33,539 nucleotides of DNA. Origin: Paenibacillus cisolokensis (GTDB taxonomy: Bacteria > Bacillota > Bacilli > Paenibacillales > Paenibacillaceae). A program made the translations under genes and the position numbers. Below the pieces are notes generated by a model that saw only the letters and a list, made by a program, of their open reading frames with translations, did not search any database and was not told where the DNA came from. The stretch is taken from assembly GCF_018403665.1 (NCBI RefSeq), contig NZ_BOVJ01000048.1:1-33539 (forward strand), read 5' to 3'. Shown here piece after piece: positions 15,568 through 26,363 of this stretch; the first letter of the stretch is position 1, and each line of letters begins with the position of its first letter.

Positions 15568-15576
15568 TGCTATAAT
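15568..15576 (+). promoter_or_regulatory. Extended -10 promoter of mutS
   Basis: TGCTATAAT is a perfect extended -10 element (TGn plus TATAAT), 81 nt before the mutS start, in the only AT-rich part of the interval. No good -35 hexamer is present, as is common for extended -10 promoters. Confidence 0.6.
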
Positions 15577-15656
15577 AAGAATCTGACGTTTCTTCGAAGC
15601 TCTCAACTTCTTTCTAAAACATATTCGCATGCAATAAAGGCCAACGGGAGGACGTT

Positions 15657-18430
15657 ATGGCTACATATACTCCGATGATACAGCAGTATCTCGCCATTAA
15701 AGAGGAAGCGGAGGACGCGTTTCTGTTTTTCCGCCTCGGCGATTTTTACGAAATGTTTTTCGACGACGCGATACTGGCATCGCGCGAGCTGGACATTACG
15801 CTGACCGGCCGCGACGGCGGGGGGACGAGCGCATTCCGATGTGCGGCGTGCCGTACCATTCGGCCGACAGCTACATCGCCCGGCTGATTGAAAAGGGTAC
15901 AAAGTCGCCATCTGCGAACAGGTCGAAGATCCTTCGGCGGCCAAAGGCGTCGTGCGGCGGGAGATCGTCCGCGTCGTCACGCCGGGCACCGTCATGGAAG
16001 CGAAATCGGTGTCGGACAAGGCGAACAACTTCATCGTCAGCGTCGCCGCCGGCGACGGCGAATATGCGGTCGCTTCGTGCGATTTGACGACAGGGGAGCT
16101 GTATGTCACTTCGTTCGCGGCACGCGACGATATGCTGCTCGACGAAGTGAACGTGTACCGGCCTTCGGAAATCGTCGGCGATGCCGGGCTGCTGGACAAG
16201 CTGCAGCACAGCGGCGCCGCTGCCTGGAACCGGCCGGTGCTGTTTACGCCCCGCGAGCCGATCCCGCGCGAACGGCTTGCCGCCCAATTCGGCGAAGCGG
16301 AGCTGAAGCGTCTGCCGCCGGTCCGGCTGCGGGCGGTCAGCCTGCTGACCGGTTACTTGGAGGAGACGCAGAAGCGATCGCTCGGTCACGTCCGCACCGT
16401 TCGCGCGTACGAGCCGAGCCAGTACATGGTGCTCGACCACTATACGCGGCGCAATCTGGAACTGACCGAAACGGTGCGGGACCGAAGCAAGAAGGGTTCT
16501 CTCCTGTGGCTGCTCGACCGGACCAAACGTCGATGGGCGCCCGTTTGCTCCGCCGCTGGATCGACAAGCCGCTTCTGAACGTCGCTGCGATCGAAGAGCG
16601 GCTGGAGGCGGTGGACAAGCTGCACCGCGATCTCATCATCCGCGAAGATGTGAGGGAGCAGCTCGGCGGCATCTACGATCTCGAGCGGCTTGTCGGGAGA
16701 GTCGCCTTCGGCACCGCGAACGGACGCGATCTGAACGCCCTCAAGGCGTCTGTCCGGCGCATTCCCGCCCTTGCCGCGCTGTGTGCGTCTTCCGGGTCGA
16801 AGACGCTCGGCAAACTGGTCGAAGGGCTCGACGATTGCGCCGATCTGGCGGATATGATCGATACCGTCATCGTCGACGATCCGCCGGTATCCATCCGCGA
16901 AGGCGGGCTGATTCGACCGGGTTACGACGAATATCTCGACAAGCTGCGCGAAGCCAGCGCGAACGGCAAAAATGGCTGGCCGAGCTTGAGCGGCAGGAAC
17001 GCGAGGCGACGGGGATCAAATCGTTGAAGATCGGATATAACAAAGTGTTCGGCTATTATCTCGAAGTGACCAAAGCGAATCTGCATATGCTTCCCGAAGG
17101 GCGGTACGAGCGGAAGCAGACGCTGGCGGGGGCGGAACGTTTCGTCACGCCGGAATTGAAGGAGAAGGAACGGCTCATTCTGGAAGCCGAGGAGAAAATG
17201 GTGGATCTGGAGTACGAGCGCTTCCTGGAGCTGAGGGATCATCTGTCCGCGCAGCTGCACCGGCTGCAGAAGCTGGCGGAAACGGTCGCGACGATCGACG
17301 TACTGCAGTCGCTCGCGACCGTCAGCGCGGAGCGGCGCTATGTCCGTCCGGCCGTAACGGACGGGTTCGACCTGTTGATCGAGGAAGGCCGCCATCCCGT
17401 CGTGGAGGCGGTCATGGAAGGCGTGCCGTTCATCGCCAACGGGACGTCGCTGACGGCGGACCAAGCTTCGATGCTGCTCATTACCGGACCCAATATGGCC
17501 GGCAAAAGCACCTATATGCGGCAAGTGGCGCTCATTTGCATTATGGCCCAGATCGGCTGCTTCGTGCCGGCCAAGTCGGCGTCGATACCGCTTGTCGACC
17601 GCATTTTTACCCGGATCGGCGCGGCGGACGATCTGATCGGCGGACAAAGCACGTTTATGGTTGAAATGAAAGATATTCAGCTGATGACCGAAAAGGCGAC
17701 CCGTCAAAGCCTGGTCATCATCGACGAGCTCGGCCGCGGCACGTCGACGGGCGAAGGAATGGCCATCGCCCAGGCCGTCATCGAGTACGTGCATGATACG
17801 ATACGCTGCAAGGCGCTCGTGTCGACGCATTTTCACGAGCTGGCGCACCTGGAGGAGACGATGTCGTCCCTGGCCAACGTCTGCATGGCCGTCAAGGAGT
17901 CCGGCGACGACGTTACGTTTCTGCGGCGGCTCGTGCCCGGAGCGGCGAGCACGAGCTACGGCATCTACTGTGCCCGTCTGGCGGGGTTGCCGGATTCGAT
18001 TATCGGCAGAGCTTACGAGCTTCTGTCCGGCATGGAACGGATAACGGCGGGCGCCAAAATGGCGAGCGAAGCAAAGGCGGAACCGGCTCTCGACGGACGG
18101 AAATCGGGCGACACGCGGATCGTCGGCGGGACGGAAGCTCTCGCCGAAGCCGAAGCCGAAGCGGCGGCCGGGGCCGAGACAGCGCGGGATGAAGAAGACG
18201 GTTCCGCCGTCCGGCTTGAACCGGCGCCGGATGCGTGCGGCGCTTCCGTCGTGCAGCTGGCGATGTTCGAGGAAGCGGCGGTCTCCGAGCCTGCCGGCCG
18301 GCGCAAGGCCGCGACGGCGGCAGAACGGCTCGCCGACCAGCTTCGCAAGCTCGATCTGCTCAATATGACCCCGCTGCAGGCGATCCAATGGCTGAACGAG
18401 GCGAAGATGAAGCTGGCGGATCGCGATTAG
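15657..18430 (+). CDS. mutS: DNA mismatch repair protein MutS, four frameshifts (probable base-call errors)
   Basis: MutS recognises mismatches and recruits MutL. The frame begins [17 protein letters not shown] after GGGAGG and has the mismatch-wedge FYE in [11 protein letters not shown]. The frame is lost four times, each time needing one more base: G-run 15819-15824, GGGT at 15895-15898, A-run 16525-16527 and A-run 16968-16972. Restored joints read [44 protein letters not shown] and [12 protein letters not shown], all family sequence. The ATPase part is intact: Walker [10 protein letters not shown] near residue 612, then [12 protein letters not shown]. The linker after it is Ala/Glu-rich, followed by a beta-clamp motif QLAMF near 868 and the C-terminal dimerisation helix. 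Restored length is 925 residues; Bacillus MutS is about 860. It lies 16 nt before mutL. Confidence 0.93.
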
Positions 18431-18446
18431 GAAGGGAGGCAGGACG

Positions 18447-20570
18447 ATGGGTAAAATCCGGATACTGGACGAGCAGCTCGCCAATCAGATCGCTGCCGGC
18501 GAAGTGGTGGAACGTCCGGCTTCGGTCGTCAAGGAACTGGTGGAAAATGCGGTCGACGCGGGCAGTACGGCGATCGATATCGCCGTCGAGGAAGGCGGCA
18601 TCTCGCTGATCCGGGTGACCGACAACGGAAGCGGCATCGATCCGGACGATCTCGAGACCGCGTTTCAGCGCCACGCCACCAGCAAAATCGCAAGCGGCAG
18701 CGACTTGTTCCGCATCGCCAGCCTCGGCTTCCGCGGCGAGGCGCTGCCGAGCATCGCGGCCGTTTCGCGCGTGGAATGCGTGTCCGCGAGCGACGACAGC
18801 GGTCTCGGCAGGCGTCTGGCGATGAACGGCGGCACGGTCGTCGCCTCGGAGCCGGTTAACGCGCCGCGCGGGACGGATATTACCGTGCGCGATCTGTTTT
18901 ACAATACGCCCGCGCGGCTGAAATATATGAAATCGATCCAGACCGAGCTCGGTCATCTGTCCGATTATGTCAACCGGATCGCGCTCGCGCATCCCGGCAT
19001 CGCGTTTACGCTGCGCCACAACGGCAATCTGCTGCTGCGTACAACGGGCGGAGGTGACCGTCTGCAGGTTATTGCCGCCATATACGGCACGAACACGGCG
19101 AAGGCGATGCTGAAGGTGTCGGCCGAGCATCCCGATTACGATCTGAACGGTTACATCAGCAAGCCGGAGCTGACGCGGGCCAACCGCAACGGCTTGACGG
19201 TCATCGTCAACGGACGCACGATTCGCTCCTATATCGTCAATCAGGCCGTCATTCAGGCGTACCATACGCTGCTGCCAATCAACCGCTATCCGCTCGCCGT
19301 GCTGGAAATCGGCATGCATCCGTCGTTGATCGACGTCAACGTCCATCCTTCGAAGATGGAAGTACGATTCAGCAAGGAAGCGGAGCTGCGCGAATTTGTC
19401 GAGCATGCCGTGCGGGACGCGCTGAGCGGCATCCGGCACATCCCCGGTCCGGATGCGGGCGCGCGCGACCGTTCCAAACCGGTCTATGTGCAAGGCCGGA
19501 TCGCGTTCCACCGCGCAGAGGACGGCTTCGGAGACGGCCCGCGCACGTATGCGCCCGGGGCCGCCGGCGCGGCGGGTTCCCGTCCGGATAGCCGCAACAT
19601 TCCGCGCGATGCGACAGAGCGGCTCTACGCGCCGGCGGCCATACCGCAGCGCCGTGACGATGGCGGCGGAGCGGTCCAAGACTCCGCGGCTGTACGAGAA
19701 GCGGACAACGCTGCCGGCGGCGGACTGCGCGCGGAGACGATGGCAGCTGGCGGGAACGACGACGGTCTTCGCACATACGCCCCCGGCCGGACGGAACCGC
19801 CCGCAGCGCCGTCCTGGCGCGAAGCCGCGCCGGCGGCCGAAGCTTATGCCGCGGAAGCAAGCAGCGGCACGGATGCGGCCGGCGCTTCGGGCGGCGCCGC
19901 CGAAAGCGGCCTCGACGCAGCCGAAACCGCCGGCGCGGGCCTGCCGGACGGCGGCGCGGAGCCCGGCGGTCCCCGTGCCGACGCGTTCCCGGAGCTTTCC
20001 TGGATCGGCCAGCTGCACGGGACGTATATTGTGGCCCAGAACGAGGAAGGACTGTATTTGATCGACCAGCATGCCGCCCATGAACGGATTCATTACGAAT
20101 TTTATCTCGGCAAATTCGCGAACCCGCAACCGGCCAGCCAGCCGTTGCTGGTGCCGATGACGCTCGAATATACGCCCGCGGAGGCGGCGCTGCTGCGGGA
20201 GCGGCTTGACACGCTCGCCGAGGCGGGGATCGGGCTGGAGCCGTTCGGCCCGCACGGATTTCTCGTCCGCTACCATCCCGAATGGCTGCCGAAAGGCGAG
20301 GAGCAGGCGCTCGTCGAAGAGATGATCGAGTGGGTGCTGTCGGAAAAGCGGCATATCGATATCGGCAAGCTTCGCGAGAAGGCCGCCATTATGTGTTCCT
20401 GCAAGGCGTCGATCAAAGCGAACCAGCGGCTGACCCGCGAGGAGGGCGAAACGCTCATCCGCCGCTTGGCCGCATGCCGGCAGCCCTATACGTGCCCGCA
20501 CGGCAGGCCGATCGTCGTTCATATGTCGACCTATCAATTGGAAAAAATGTTCAAACGGGTGATGTCATGA
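18447..20570 (+). CDS. mutL: DNA mismatch repair endonuclease MutL
   Basis: A 707-residue protein, intact. The N-terminal GHKL ATPase has ELVENAVDAGS (catalytic Glu33, Asn34), DNGSGI (59-64) and GFRGEAL (94-100). Residues about 345-515 form a long Ala/Gly/Glu linker. The C-terminal endonuclease carries the metal motif DQHAAHERIHYE from residue 540, plus CSCKASIKANQRL and the ACRQPYTCPHGRP motif, so this is the nicking type found in bacteria without MutH. ATG 18447 follows GGGAGG. The ATG of the next gene overlaps its stop (ATGA), giving translational coupling. Mismatch-directed strand nicking after MutS is its established role. Confidence 0.96.
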   Translation: MGKIRILDEQLANQIAAGEVVERPASVVKELVENAVDAGSTAIDIAVEEGGISLIRVTDNGSGIDPDDLETAFQRHATSKIASGSDLFRIASLGFRGEALPSIAAVSRVECVSASDDSGLGRRLAMNGGTVVASEPVNAPRGTDITVRDLFYNTPARLKYMKSIQTELGHLSDYVNRIALAHPGIAFTLRHNGNLLLRTTGGGDRLQVIAAIYGTNTAKAMLKVSAEHPDYDLNGYISKPELTRANRNGLTVIVNGRTIRSYIVNQAVIQAYHTLLPINRYPLAVLEIGMHPSLIDVNVHPSKMEVRFSKEAELREFVEHAVRDALSGIRHIPGPDAGARDRSKPVYVQGRIAFHRAEDGFGDGPRTYAPGAAGAAGSRPDSRNIPRDATERLYAPAAIPQRRDDGGGAVQDSAAVREADNAAGGGLRAETMAAGGNDDGLRTYAPGRTEPPAAPSWREAAPAAEAYAAEASSGTDAAGASGGAAESGLDAAETAGAGLPDGGAEPGGPRADAFPELSWIGQLHGTYIVAQNEEGLYLIDQHAAHERIHYEFYLGKFANPQPASQPLLVPMTLEYTPAEAALLRERLDTLAEAGIGLEPFGPHGFLVRYHPEWLPKGEEQALVEEMIEWVLSEKRHIDIGKLREKAAIMCSCKASIKANQRLTREEGETLIRRLAACRQPYTCPHGRPIVVHMSTYQLEKMFKRVMS

Positions 20571-21363
20571 TCGTCACGACCGCTCATCGTCCGGCCGACG
20601 CCGTACTGGCGCGCGCGGAGGGACTGGCGCGGGAACTGGGCGCCCGTCTTGTCGCCCGCCGCGGACGGACGCTGCGGCAGCTGATGGAGCATTACCGCGA
20701 CCCCCGGCTGCTCGTCGTGTCGGACAAGGAGCTGCGCTATTACGACGGCGATACCGAGACGCCGCTCTACTTTCATCCGAGCATGGCGTTCGTCCGGGTG
20801 AAGCGTCTGCGAAACGGCGAGCCCGACCCGATGATCGAGCTGTCCGGGTGCGAGCCGGGCGACAGCGTGCTCGATTGTACGGCCGGTCTCGGCTCCGACG
20901 CGCTCGTCTTCTCTTATGCCGCCGGGCAAAGCGGCCGCGTCACCGCGCTCGAGAGCGAGCCGGTCCTGCATGTCGTCGTCCGCGAAGGGTGGAAGCATTA
21001 TGAAACCGATTTGCCTGACGCGAATGAAGCGATGAGACGGATCGACGCGCGTCTTGCCGATCATCGGGAATATCTCGCCGCGCTGCCGGACGACAGTGTG
21101 GACATCGTCTATTTCGATCCGATGTTTCGGGAGCCGGTCTATGAATCGAGCGCACTCGAACCGATTCGTCCGGTTGCCAATTACGGTTCGCTCGAGCGGG
21201 AGACGGTCGGGCACGCGATCCGCGTCGCGCGCAAATGCGTCATGATGAAAGAAAGCCGGACAAGCGATGAATTCGAACGTCTCGGATTCGAGCGCTGCCC
21301 GGTTAAAAAACGTCGAAAATCGGTTATGGAGTGATTCGGATTGACCGTTCCCGCCGCATATAA
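20567..21363 (+). CDS. RsmJ-like class I SAM methyltransferase, one frameshift near the 3' end
   Basis: Begins MIVTTAHRPADAVLARAEGLARELGA with its ATG overlapping the mutL stop. SAM motif VLDCTAGLGSD lies at residues 101-111 and the catalytic-type motif VDIVYFDPMFREP near 180; both fit the RsmJ (16S rRNA m2G) related family common after mutL in Paenibacillaceae. As written, the frame ends at 21334 (KKRRKSVME). One more A in the run 21305-21310 gives KKTSKIGYGVIRIDRSRRI ending at 21363. YGVI near the end is what I recall for homologues, so I take 21363 as the true end. Restored length is 265 residues, overlapping the miaA start by 23 nt. The actual substrate (rRNA or small molecule) is not established. 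Confidence 0.77.
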
Positions 21364-22332
21364 ACCGCCGCTTCTCGTCCTCGTCGGTCCGACGGCCGTA
21401 GGCAAAACGCAATTAAGCATCGAGATCGCCAAAACATGGAATGCGGAAATCATTTCCGGCGATTCCATGCAGGTATACCGGGGAATGGATATCGGAACCG
21501 CGAAAATCGCGCCCGAAGAGCGCGAAGGCATTCCCCACCATCTCATTGACGAGTACGAACCGGATTATCCGTTCTCCGTCGCCGAATTCCAGCGGAGATG
21601 CCGCGGGCTGATCGCCGATATTTCGTCGCGCGGCCGCCTTCCGTTTATTGTGGGCGGCACCGGACTGTATGTGGAATCGGTGTGCTACAATTACGAATTC
21701 GTCGATTCCGGCGCTGACGAGGCGTTCCGCGAGGAGCAGCGGCGTTACGCCGAACGGTTCGGGGAGCAGGCGCTGCACGAAAGGCTGCGGGCGGTCGACC
21801 CGGAATCGGCGGACCGTCTTCACCCGCGCGACATCAGACGCGTTATCCGGGCGCTCGAGGTGCATCATTTGACCGGCATCCCTTTGTCCAAGCAGCTGGA
21901 AGGACAAAAAAGCAGTCTCCCTACGAACTGTGTATGATAGGTCTGACGATGGACCGCGCCGCCTTGTACAGGCGGATCGACGAGCGGGTCGACCGGATGC
22001 TGGAGGAAGGGCTGGTCGACGAGGTGCGGAAGCTGCTCGCCGCCGGCGTTCCCCGGGACGCCGTTTCGATGCAGGGACTCGGCTACAAGGAAATCGCGCT
22101 CTACCTCGACGGCGCGTGCACGCTGGACGAAGCGGTGTACCTGCTCAAACGCGACACGAGACGATTTGCCAAGCGTCAATTGTCCTGGTTTCGGCGAATG
22201 AAAGATATTCACTGGGTCGATATGGGGGAAAATTTTCACAAGAATTTGGAGATGATTCATGCTATAATAGCAGGAAAGTTTGGAGTCCATCTTGAATGTA
22301 CTTCTTACCAATCTTTTTTTCGACGGGGGTAA
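21341..22332 (+). CDS. miaA: tRNA dimethylallyltransferase MiaA, one frameshift
   Basis: MiaA adds dimethylallyl to A37 of tRNAs reading UNN codons. TTG 21341 is the likely start, with GGAGTGA upstream. P-loop GPTAVGKT is at residues 16-23, followed by ISGDSMQVYRGMDIGTAK, the PHHLID element and VGGTGLYVE. The frame breaks at the A-run 21906-21911 (six; seven needed); the restored joint reads GQKKQSPYELCMIGLTMDRAALY. The second piece contains GYKEIALYLDG and the RRFAKRQLSWFRRMKDIHWVD tail. Restored length is 330 residues. hfq follows after 6 nt, as in Bacillus, and the 3' end carries an extended -10 element for it. Confidence 0.93.
22260..22268 (+). promoter_or_regulatory. Extended -10 promoter for hfq inside the end of miaA
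   Basis: TGCTATAAT lies within the last codons of miaA, 70 nt before the hfq start. It is the same nonamer as in front of mutS. It would let hfq be transcribed apart from miaA; no clear -35 was found. Confidence 0.5.
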
Positions 22333-22338
22333 CGTCCA

Positions 22339-22578
22339 ATGAACAAATCGATCAATATTCAGGATACGTTTTTGAACCAATTGCGCAAAGACAGCGTGCC
22401 GGTGACGGTTTATTTGACGAACGGCTTTCAAATCCGGGGCGTCATTAAAGGGTTTGACAATTACATCATCGTCATCGACAGCGACGGCCGTCAGCAAATG
22501 GTATACAAGCACGCCATTTCCACGTTTACCCCGCAGCGCAACGTTTCGCTTGCGCAAGATCATTCGGCGGAGGCCTGA
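22339..22578 (+). CDS. hfq: RNA chaperone Hfq
   Basis: A 79-residue Sm-like protein: [46 protein letters not shown] is the Sm1 motif and [10 protein letters not shown] the Sm2 motif with the KHA signature. It forms a hexamer binding sRNA and mRNA. It is intact, starts after a GGGGGT site and follows miaA directly. The C-terminal tail is short ([10 protein letters not shown]), as in Firmicutes. A terminator lies 58 nt downstream. Confidence 0.96.
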   Translation: MNKSINIQDTFLNQLRKDSVPVTVYLTNGFQIRGVIKGFDNYIIVIDSDGRQQMVYKHAISTFTPQRNVSLAQDHSAEA

Positions 22579-22635
22579 AACAGGCATTGAAACTTTTTGG
22601 CTTTTTGTCGCGTTTAACTTGATAGCGGTATGCAA

Positions 22636-22670
22636 GAGCAACCCGCTCCGCGCAGGGTTGTTCTTTTCTT
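22636..22670 (+). terminator. Rho-independent terminator after hfq
   Basis: GAGCAACCC pairs with GGGTTGTTC (one G-U pair) around a ten-base loop and is followed by TTTTCTT. It closes the mutS-to-hfq gene group. Confidence 0.8.
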
Positions 22671-22781
22671 ATCCGCTCGGATGCAGATAAAGAAGTGTTG
22701 GAGATGCCGGCAGGCCCAGCAACGGGAATGGCGAATCGCGTTATTTCCAATACTAGAATCAGCAGGAGGGGAGTCGACACC

Positions 22782-25473
22782 ATGGCTGATCAACCGCGCG
22801 GCAGAAGTGCTGCGGACACCAAAAAGTCGAATACGAAAAAGGGTCGGAAGAAAAAACGGCTGACGCTGCGCAGACTGTTGACCGTTCTGTTTTTTGCGGC
22901 CGCCGCAGGAATCATTTGCGGTATTATCGGTTATTTGCTCATTATTTTAAACGGAGAGCGGATTTTGGCCGAAAACCAGAACAAGCTCGTTCTGCCCGAA
23001 ACGTCCGTCGTATACGACGCGAACGGGAACGAAATCGCCACGCTGTTTCATGAAAATCGCGAAAACGCCTCGTTCGACGAAATTCCGGAGCTGCTCAAGC
23101 AGGCGGTCATCGCGACGGAGGACAGACGTTTCGAGGAGCACTCCGGCATCGATGTATGGGCGATCGGCCGGGCGCTTGTCAAGGACATTCTCGCGCGCGA
23201 GATGGTCGAAGGCGGAAGCACGATTACGCAGCAGCTTGCCAAAAATCTGTTCCTCAGTTCGGACAAGACGATACTGCGCAAGGCGACGGAAGCTTCCATC
23301 GCAGTGGCGCTGGAAAACCAGCTGACGAAAGACGAAATTTTGGAAATGTATTTGAACCGCATCTTTTCGGCAAACGCCAATACGGCGTCAAAGCGGCCGC
23401 GGAATATTATTTCGGCAAAGAACTGGATGAGCTGGAGCTGTGGGAAATCGCCACGCTTGCCGGCATTCCGAAGGCTCCATCGCGCTACAACCCGATCAGC
23501 AATCCGGAGCTGTCCAAGGAACGGCGGGCGGTCGTCCTGCAGCTGATGTATGAGCAGGGCATCATTACCGAGCAGGAAATGAACGAAGCGAAAGCGGTCG
23601 ACTATACGCCGATCGAGCATAAGGAAGAAGAGCGGGAGGAGAAATATTCGGTCTTCGTCGACTACGCCATCGAAGAGGCGATGCGGGTGACCGGCATGAC
23701 CGAAGAAGAACTGAGCATCGGCGGTTACCACATTTATACGACCGTCAATCCGCAAGCCCAGCAGGCGGTGGAGAAAGCTTTCGCCGATGACGACAACTTC
23801 GAGAAAAGCCCTGACGACCTGAAGGTGCAGGGAGCAATGGTGATCATGGATCACCGCAACGGCGAGATTCAAGGGATGGCCGGCGCGCGGGACTATGCCA
23901 AAAAGGGCTGAACCGCGTCACGGTACCGCGCCAGCCGGGTTCGGCGTTCAAGCCGATCACGTCTTACGGACCGGCGCTCGAAACGGGCGACTGGCTGCCG
24001 ACGTCGACGCTGCGCGACGACAAGCAATGCTTCGGCAATTATTGTCCGACCGATTCCAACCGGGTGAAATATATCGGACCGGTCAGCATGAAGCAGGCGC
24101 TCAAGGAGTCGCGGAACTTGCCGGCCGTATGGCTGCTGAACGAAATCGGCGTCGAGAAGGGCGTTGAATTCGCGAACAGGCTCGGCTTCAATCTTGACGA
24201 GTCGGACCGTAATCTGTCGATCGCGCTTGGCGGCTTGACTTATGGCGTCACCCCGCTGCAGATGGCGGTCGGATACAGCGCCTTCGCCAATGAAGGCATG
24301 GAAGTCGACGCCCATGCGATCCGCAAAATCGTGAACGGCAACAACTCGACGATTTACGAATATAAGGCGCCGGAACCGAAGCGGCTGATGAGCAAGGAGA
24401 CGGCCTGGTATATGACCGAAATGCTGCAGGCCGTCGTGCAGGAGGAAGGCGGCACGGGGCGCCGGGCGCGAATCGACCGTCCGGTGGCCGGCAAGACCGG
24501 CACGACGCAGCACGGCATTCCGGGCTTCGAATCGAGCGCGAATCGCGACATTTGGTTCGTCGGCTACACGCCGGAGTGGACGGCGGCGGTCTGGATGGGC
24601 TATGATAAAACAGACAGGGAACATGTGCTGAAGGAAGGCAGCGGCACCGCGGCCGCCATGTTCAGCACCGTAATGAGCGAGGCGCTCCGGGGAGTACCGA
24701 GTTCCGGCTTCGGCAAGCCCGAAGGGGTGAAGGAGGCGGCGCCGCCTTCGCGACCGAGCGGATTGACCGCGTACTACGACGCCGAATCGAAGTCGGTGAA
24801 GCTGTCCTGGAACGGTGTTGACGGCGACAATATCGTGTACCGCGTGTACCGCAAAGCCGTCTCGAACTCGGAGTTCGTCCGGCTGCTCGACATGGTGGGC
24901 GCGACGGGGGCCGAAGACACGAACGTCGCGCCGGGAATGGCTTATCAATACTACATTACGGCATACGACGCGCAGAGCAATCTGGAGAGTTCGCCGTCCG
25001 ACCGCCTCACCGTCGAGGTCGAGGAAGAGATCATCGTTCCGGAAGAGCCGGAACAGCCGATCACCGAGGAGCCGCCGGTCGAGCTGCCGGATACGGACGA
25101 CGGGAACGCGGACGTCCCGCCGGATGACGGCAATACGAATACGCCTGGCGGACAAGGCGAGGACGGTTCGTCTCAAGACGGTACACCGCCGGATGGCGGT
25201 GCGCAGACTCCGGGCGAGAATGGCGAAGGACAGCAGCCGGACGGCAGCGTAACGCCGCCGCCAACCGACGGCGGCGGTAATGAGCCGCCGGGTACCGATG
25301 ACGGTAACGCACCGGGCACCGACGGCGGCAACGCGCCGGGAACGGAGACGCCGCCGCCGGCCGATGAAGCCGGATCCGGGACGGGAAGCGTGCAGAGTCT
25401 CGACCTGCCCGGTCCGGCCGCCGATGCGCCCGAGCGCGGCAATGGCGGCAGACAGAGCCGCGAGCGCCAATAA
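22782..25473 (+). CDS. Class A penicillin-binding protein (PBP1A type), two frameshifts, FN3 and disordered tail
   Basis: A bifunctional peptidoglycan synthase. After a basic cytoplasmic end and one membrane anchor (LTVLFFAAAAGIICGIIGYLLIIL), the GT51 glycosyltransferase has ATEDRRF (catalytic Glu113) and GGSTITQQLAKNLFLS. The transpeptidase has SAFK (Ser388), SRN (Ser444) and KTGT (Lys572). The frame breaks at the T-run 23364-23367 and at 23905-23908; restored joints read NRIFFGKRQYGVKAAAEYYFG and AKKGLNRV. The C-terminus has an FN3-like domain (about 665-750) and a tail of roughly 140 residues rich in Pro, Gly, Asp and Thr. ATG 22782 follows GGAGGGG. Restored length is 897 residues. It acts at the outer face of the membrane. 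Confidence 0.92.
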
Positions 25474-25503
25474 AGCGGGAATAAGGGATACGGAGGAATC
25501 CGA

Positions 25504-26169
25504 ATGATGCACCGAATGCGGCTTGTGCCGATAATCGGGGCGGCAGCGGCGTTCGTGCTGCTGTTGACCGGGTGCGGACAAGCCCGACATGCAAATTCGG
25601 CCGTCACGGGCGAAGAGCCGAATGAACGCGTCATGCGATGGGACAAAATGCCGGACATGACGATCGATCTGAACAAGACGTACAAAGCCCGTTTCCAAAC
25701 GAACAAAGGGGAGTTCACCGTCAAGCTGTTTGCCGAAGAAGCGCCGACGACGGTCAACAATTTTGTATTTTTGGCACGCGAAGGGTTTTACGACGGTCTT
25801 CCCTTTTTCCGCATCATCGAGTCGTATATGATCCAGACCGGAGATCCGGACGGCACCGGCACCGGCGGCCCGGGCTACACGATTCCCGACGAGCTGGACA
25901 CCGGTTTTCGTTATGAGCCCGGTATCGTCGCCATGGCGAACACCGGCAAGCCGAACACGGGCGGCAGCCAGTTTTTCATCGGAACCGGGCCGGATATGGA
26001 AAACTTGAACCAGATGCCGAACTATACGATTTTCGGCAAAGTCGAAAGCGGCATGGAGACGGTGCTGGAGCTGGCGCGGACGCCTGTCGGCTGGAGCGAC
26101 GTCTATCAGGCGCAGACCGAGCCGCTGGAAGAAGCGAAGATCGAGAAAGTCACGATCATCGAGGAGTGA
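25504..26169 (+). CDS. Cyclophilin-type peptidyl-prolyl isomerase lipoprotein
   Basis: A 221-residue protein: a signal sequence with lipobox LLTGC (Cys24), a linker, then a cyclophilin domain from about residue 60 (YKARFQTNKGEFTVKLFAEEAPTTVNNFVFLAREGFYDGLPFFRIIESYMIQTGDP). FFRII supplies the catalytic Arg and GSQFFI is present near residue 158. It catalyses proline cis-trans isomerisation, here anchored outside the membrane, probably assisting folding of exported proteins. ATG 25504 follows GGAGG; ATG 25507 is an equal alternative. It lies 30 nt after the PBP gene, so they are probably co-transcribed, and a hairpin follows. Confidence 0.92.
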   Translation: MMHRMRLVPIIGAAAAFVLLLTGCGQARHANSAVTGEEPNERVMRWDKMPDMTIDLNKTYKARFQTNKGEFTVKLFAEEAPTTVNNFVFLAREGFYDGLPFFRIIESYMIQTGDPDGTGTGGPGYTIPDELDTGFRYEPGIVAMANTGKPNTGGSQFFIGTGPDMENLNQMPNYTIFGKVESGMETVLELARTPVGWSDVYQAQTEPLEEAKIEKVTIIEE

Positions 26170-26171
26170 CG

Positions 26172-26197
26172 AGAGGGGCGCGGCAACGCGCTCCTTT
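26172..26197 (+). terminator. Hairpin terminator after the cyclophilin gene
   Basis: GGGGCGCG pairs with CGCGCTCC (one G-U) around GCAA; AGA/TTT can extend the base. The T-tract (TTTCCCGTTTT) is interrupted, so strength is uncertain. Confidence 0.65.
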
Positions 26198-26363
26198 CCC
26201 GTTTTATCCGGAGCTTTCGCAGGCCCGGTTTATTTTTTCGGTCGCTGGAGATGGGCGTGAAGATGTGGTAAGCTTTTCACATGAATAAATGTTGTTTTCG
26301 AGAAGAACTGTCACCGATTTGTGGCGGACTTTTTCGCATCCTAAATGGAGAGGTACGTGCCGT

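Noticed and set aside
15657..18430. Programmed frameshifting or pseudogenisation of mutS
   Set aside because: Four independent one-base losses with intact sequence between them, and the same lesion type in six other genes, fit base-calling error better.
18360..20537. 725-codon open frame antisense to mutL
   Set aside because: High GC at third positions keeps the complementary frame open; no family motifs, and mutL on the plus strand is unmistakable.
23893..25698. 601-codon open frame antisense to the PBP gene
   Set aside because: Arg-rich, no recognisable domain, and fully opposite conserved transpeptidase motifs.
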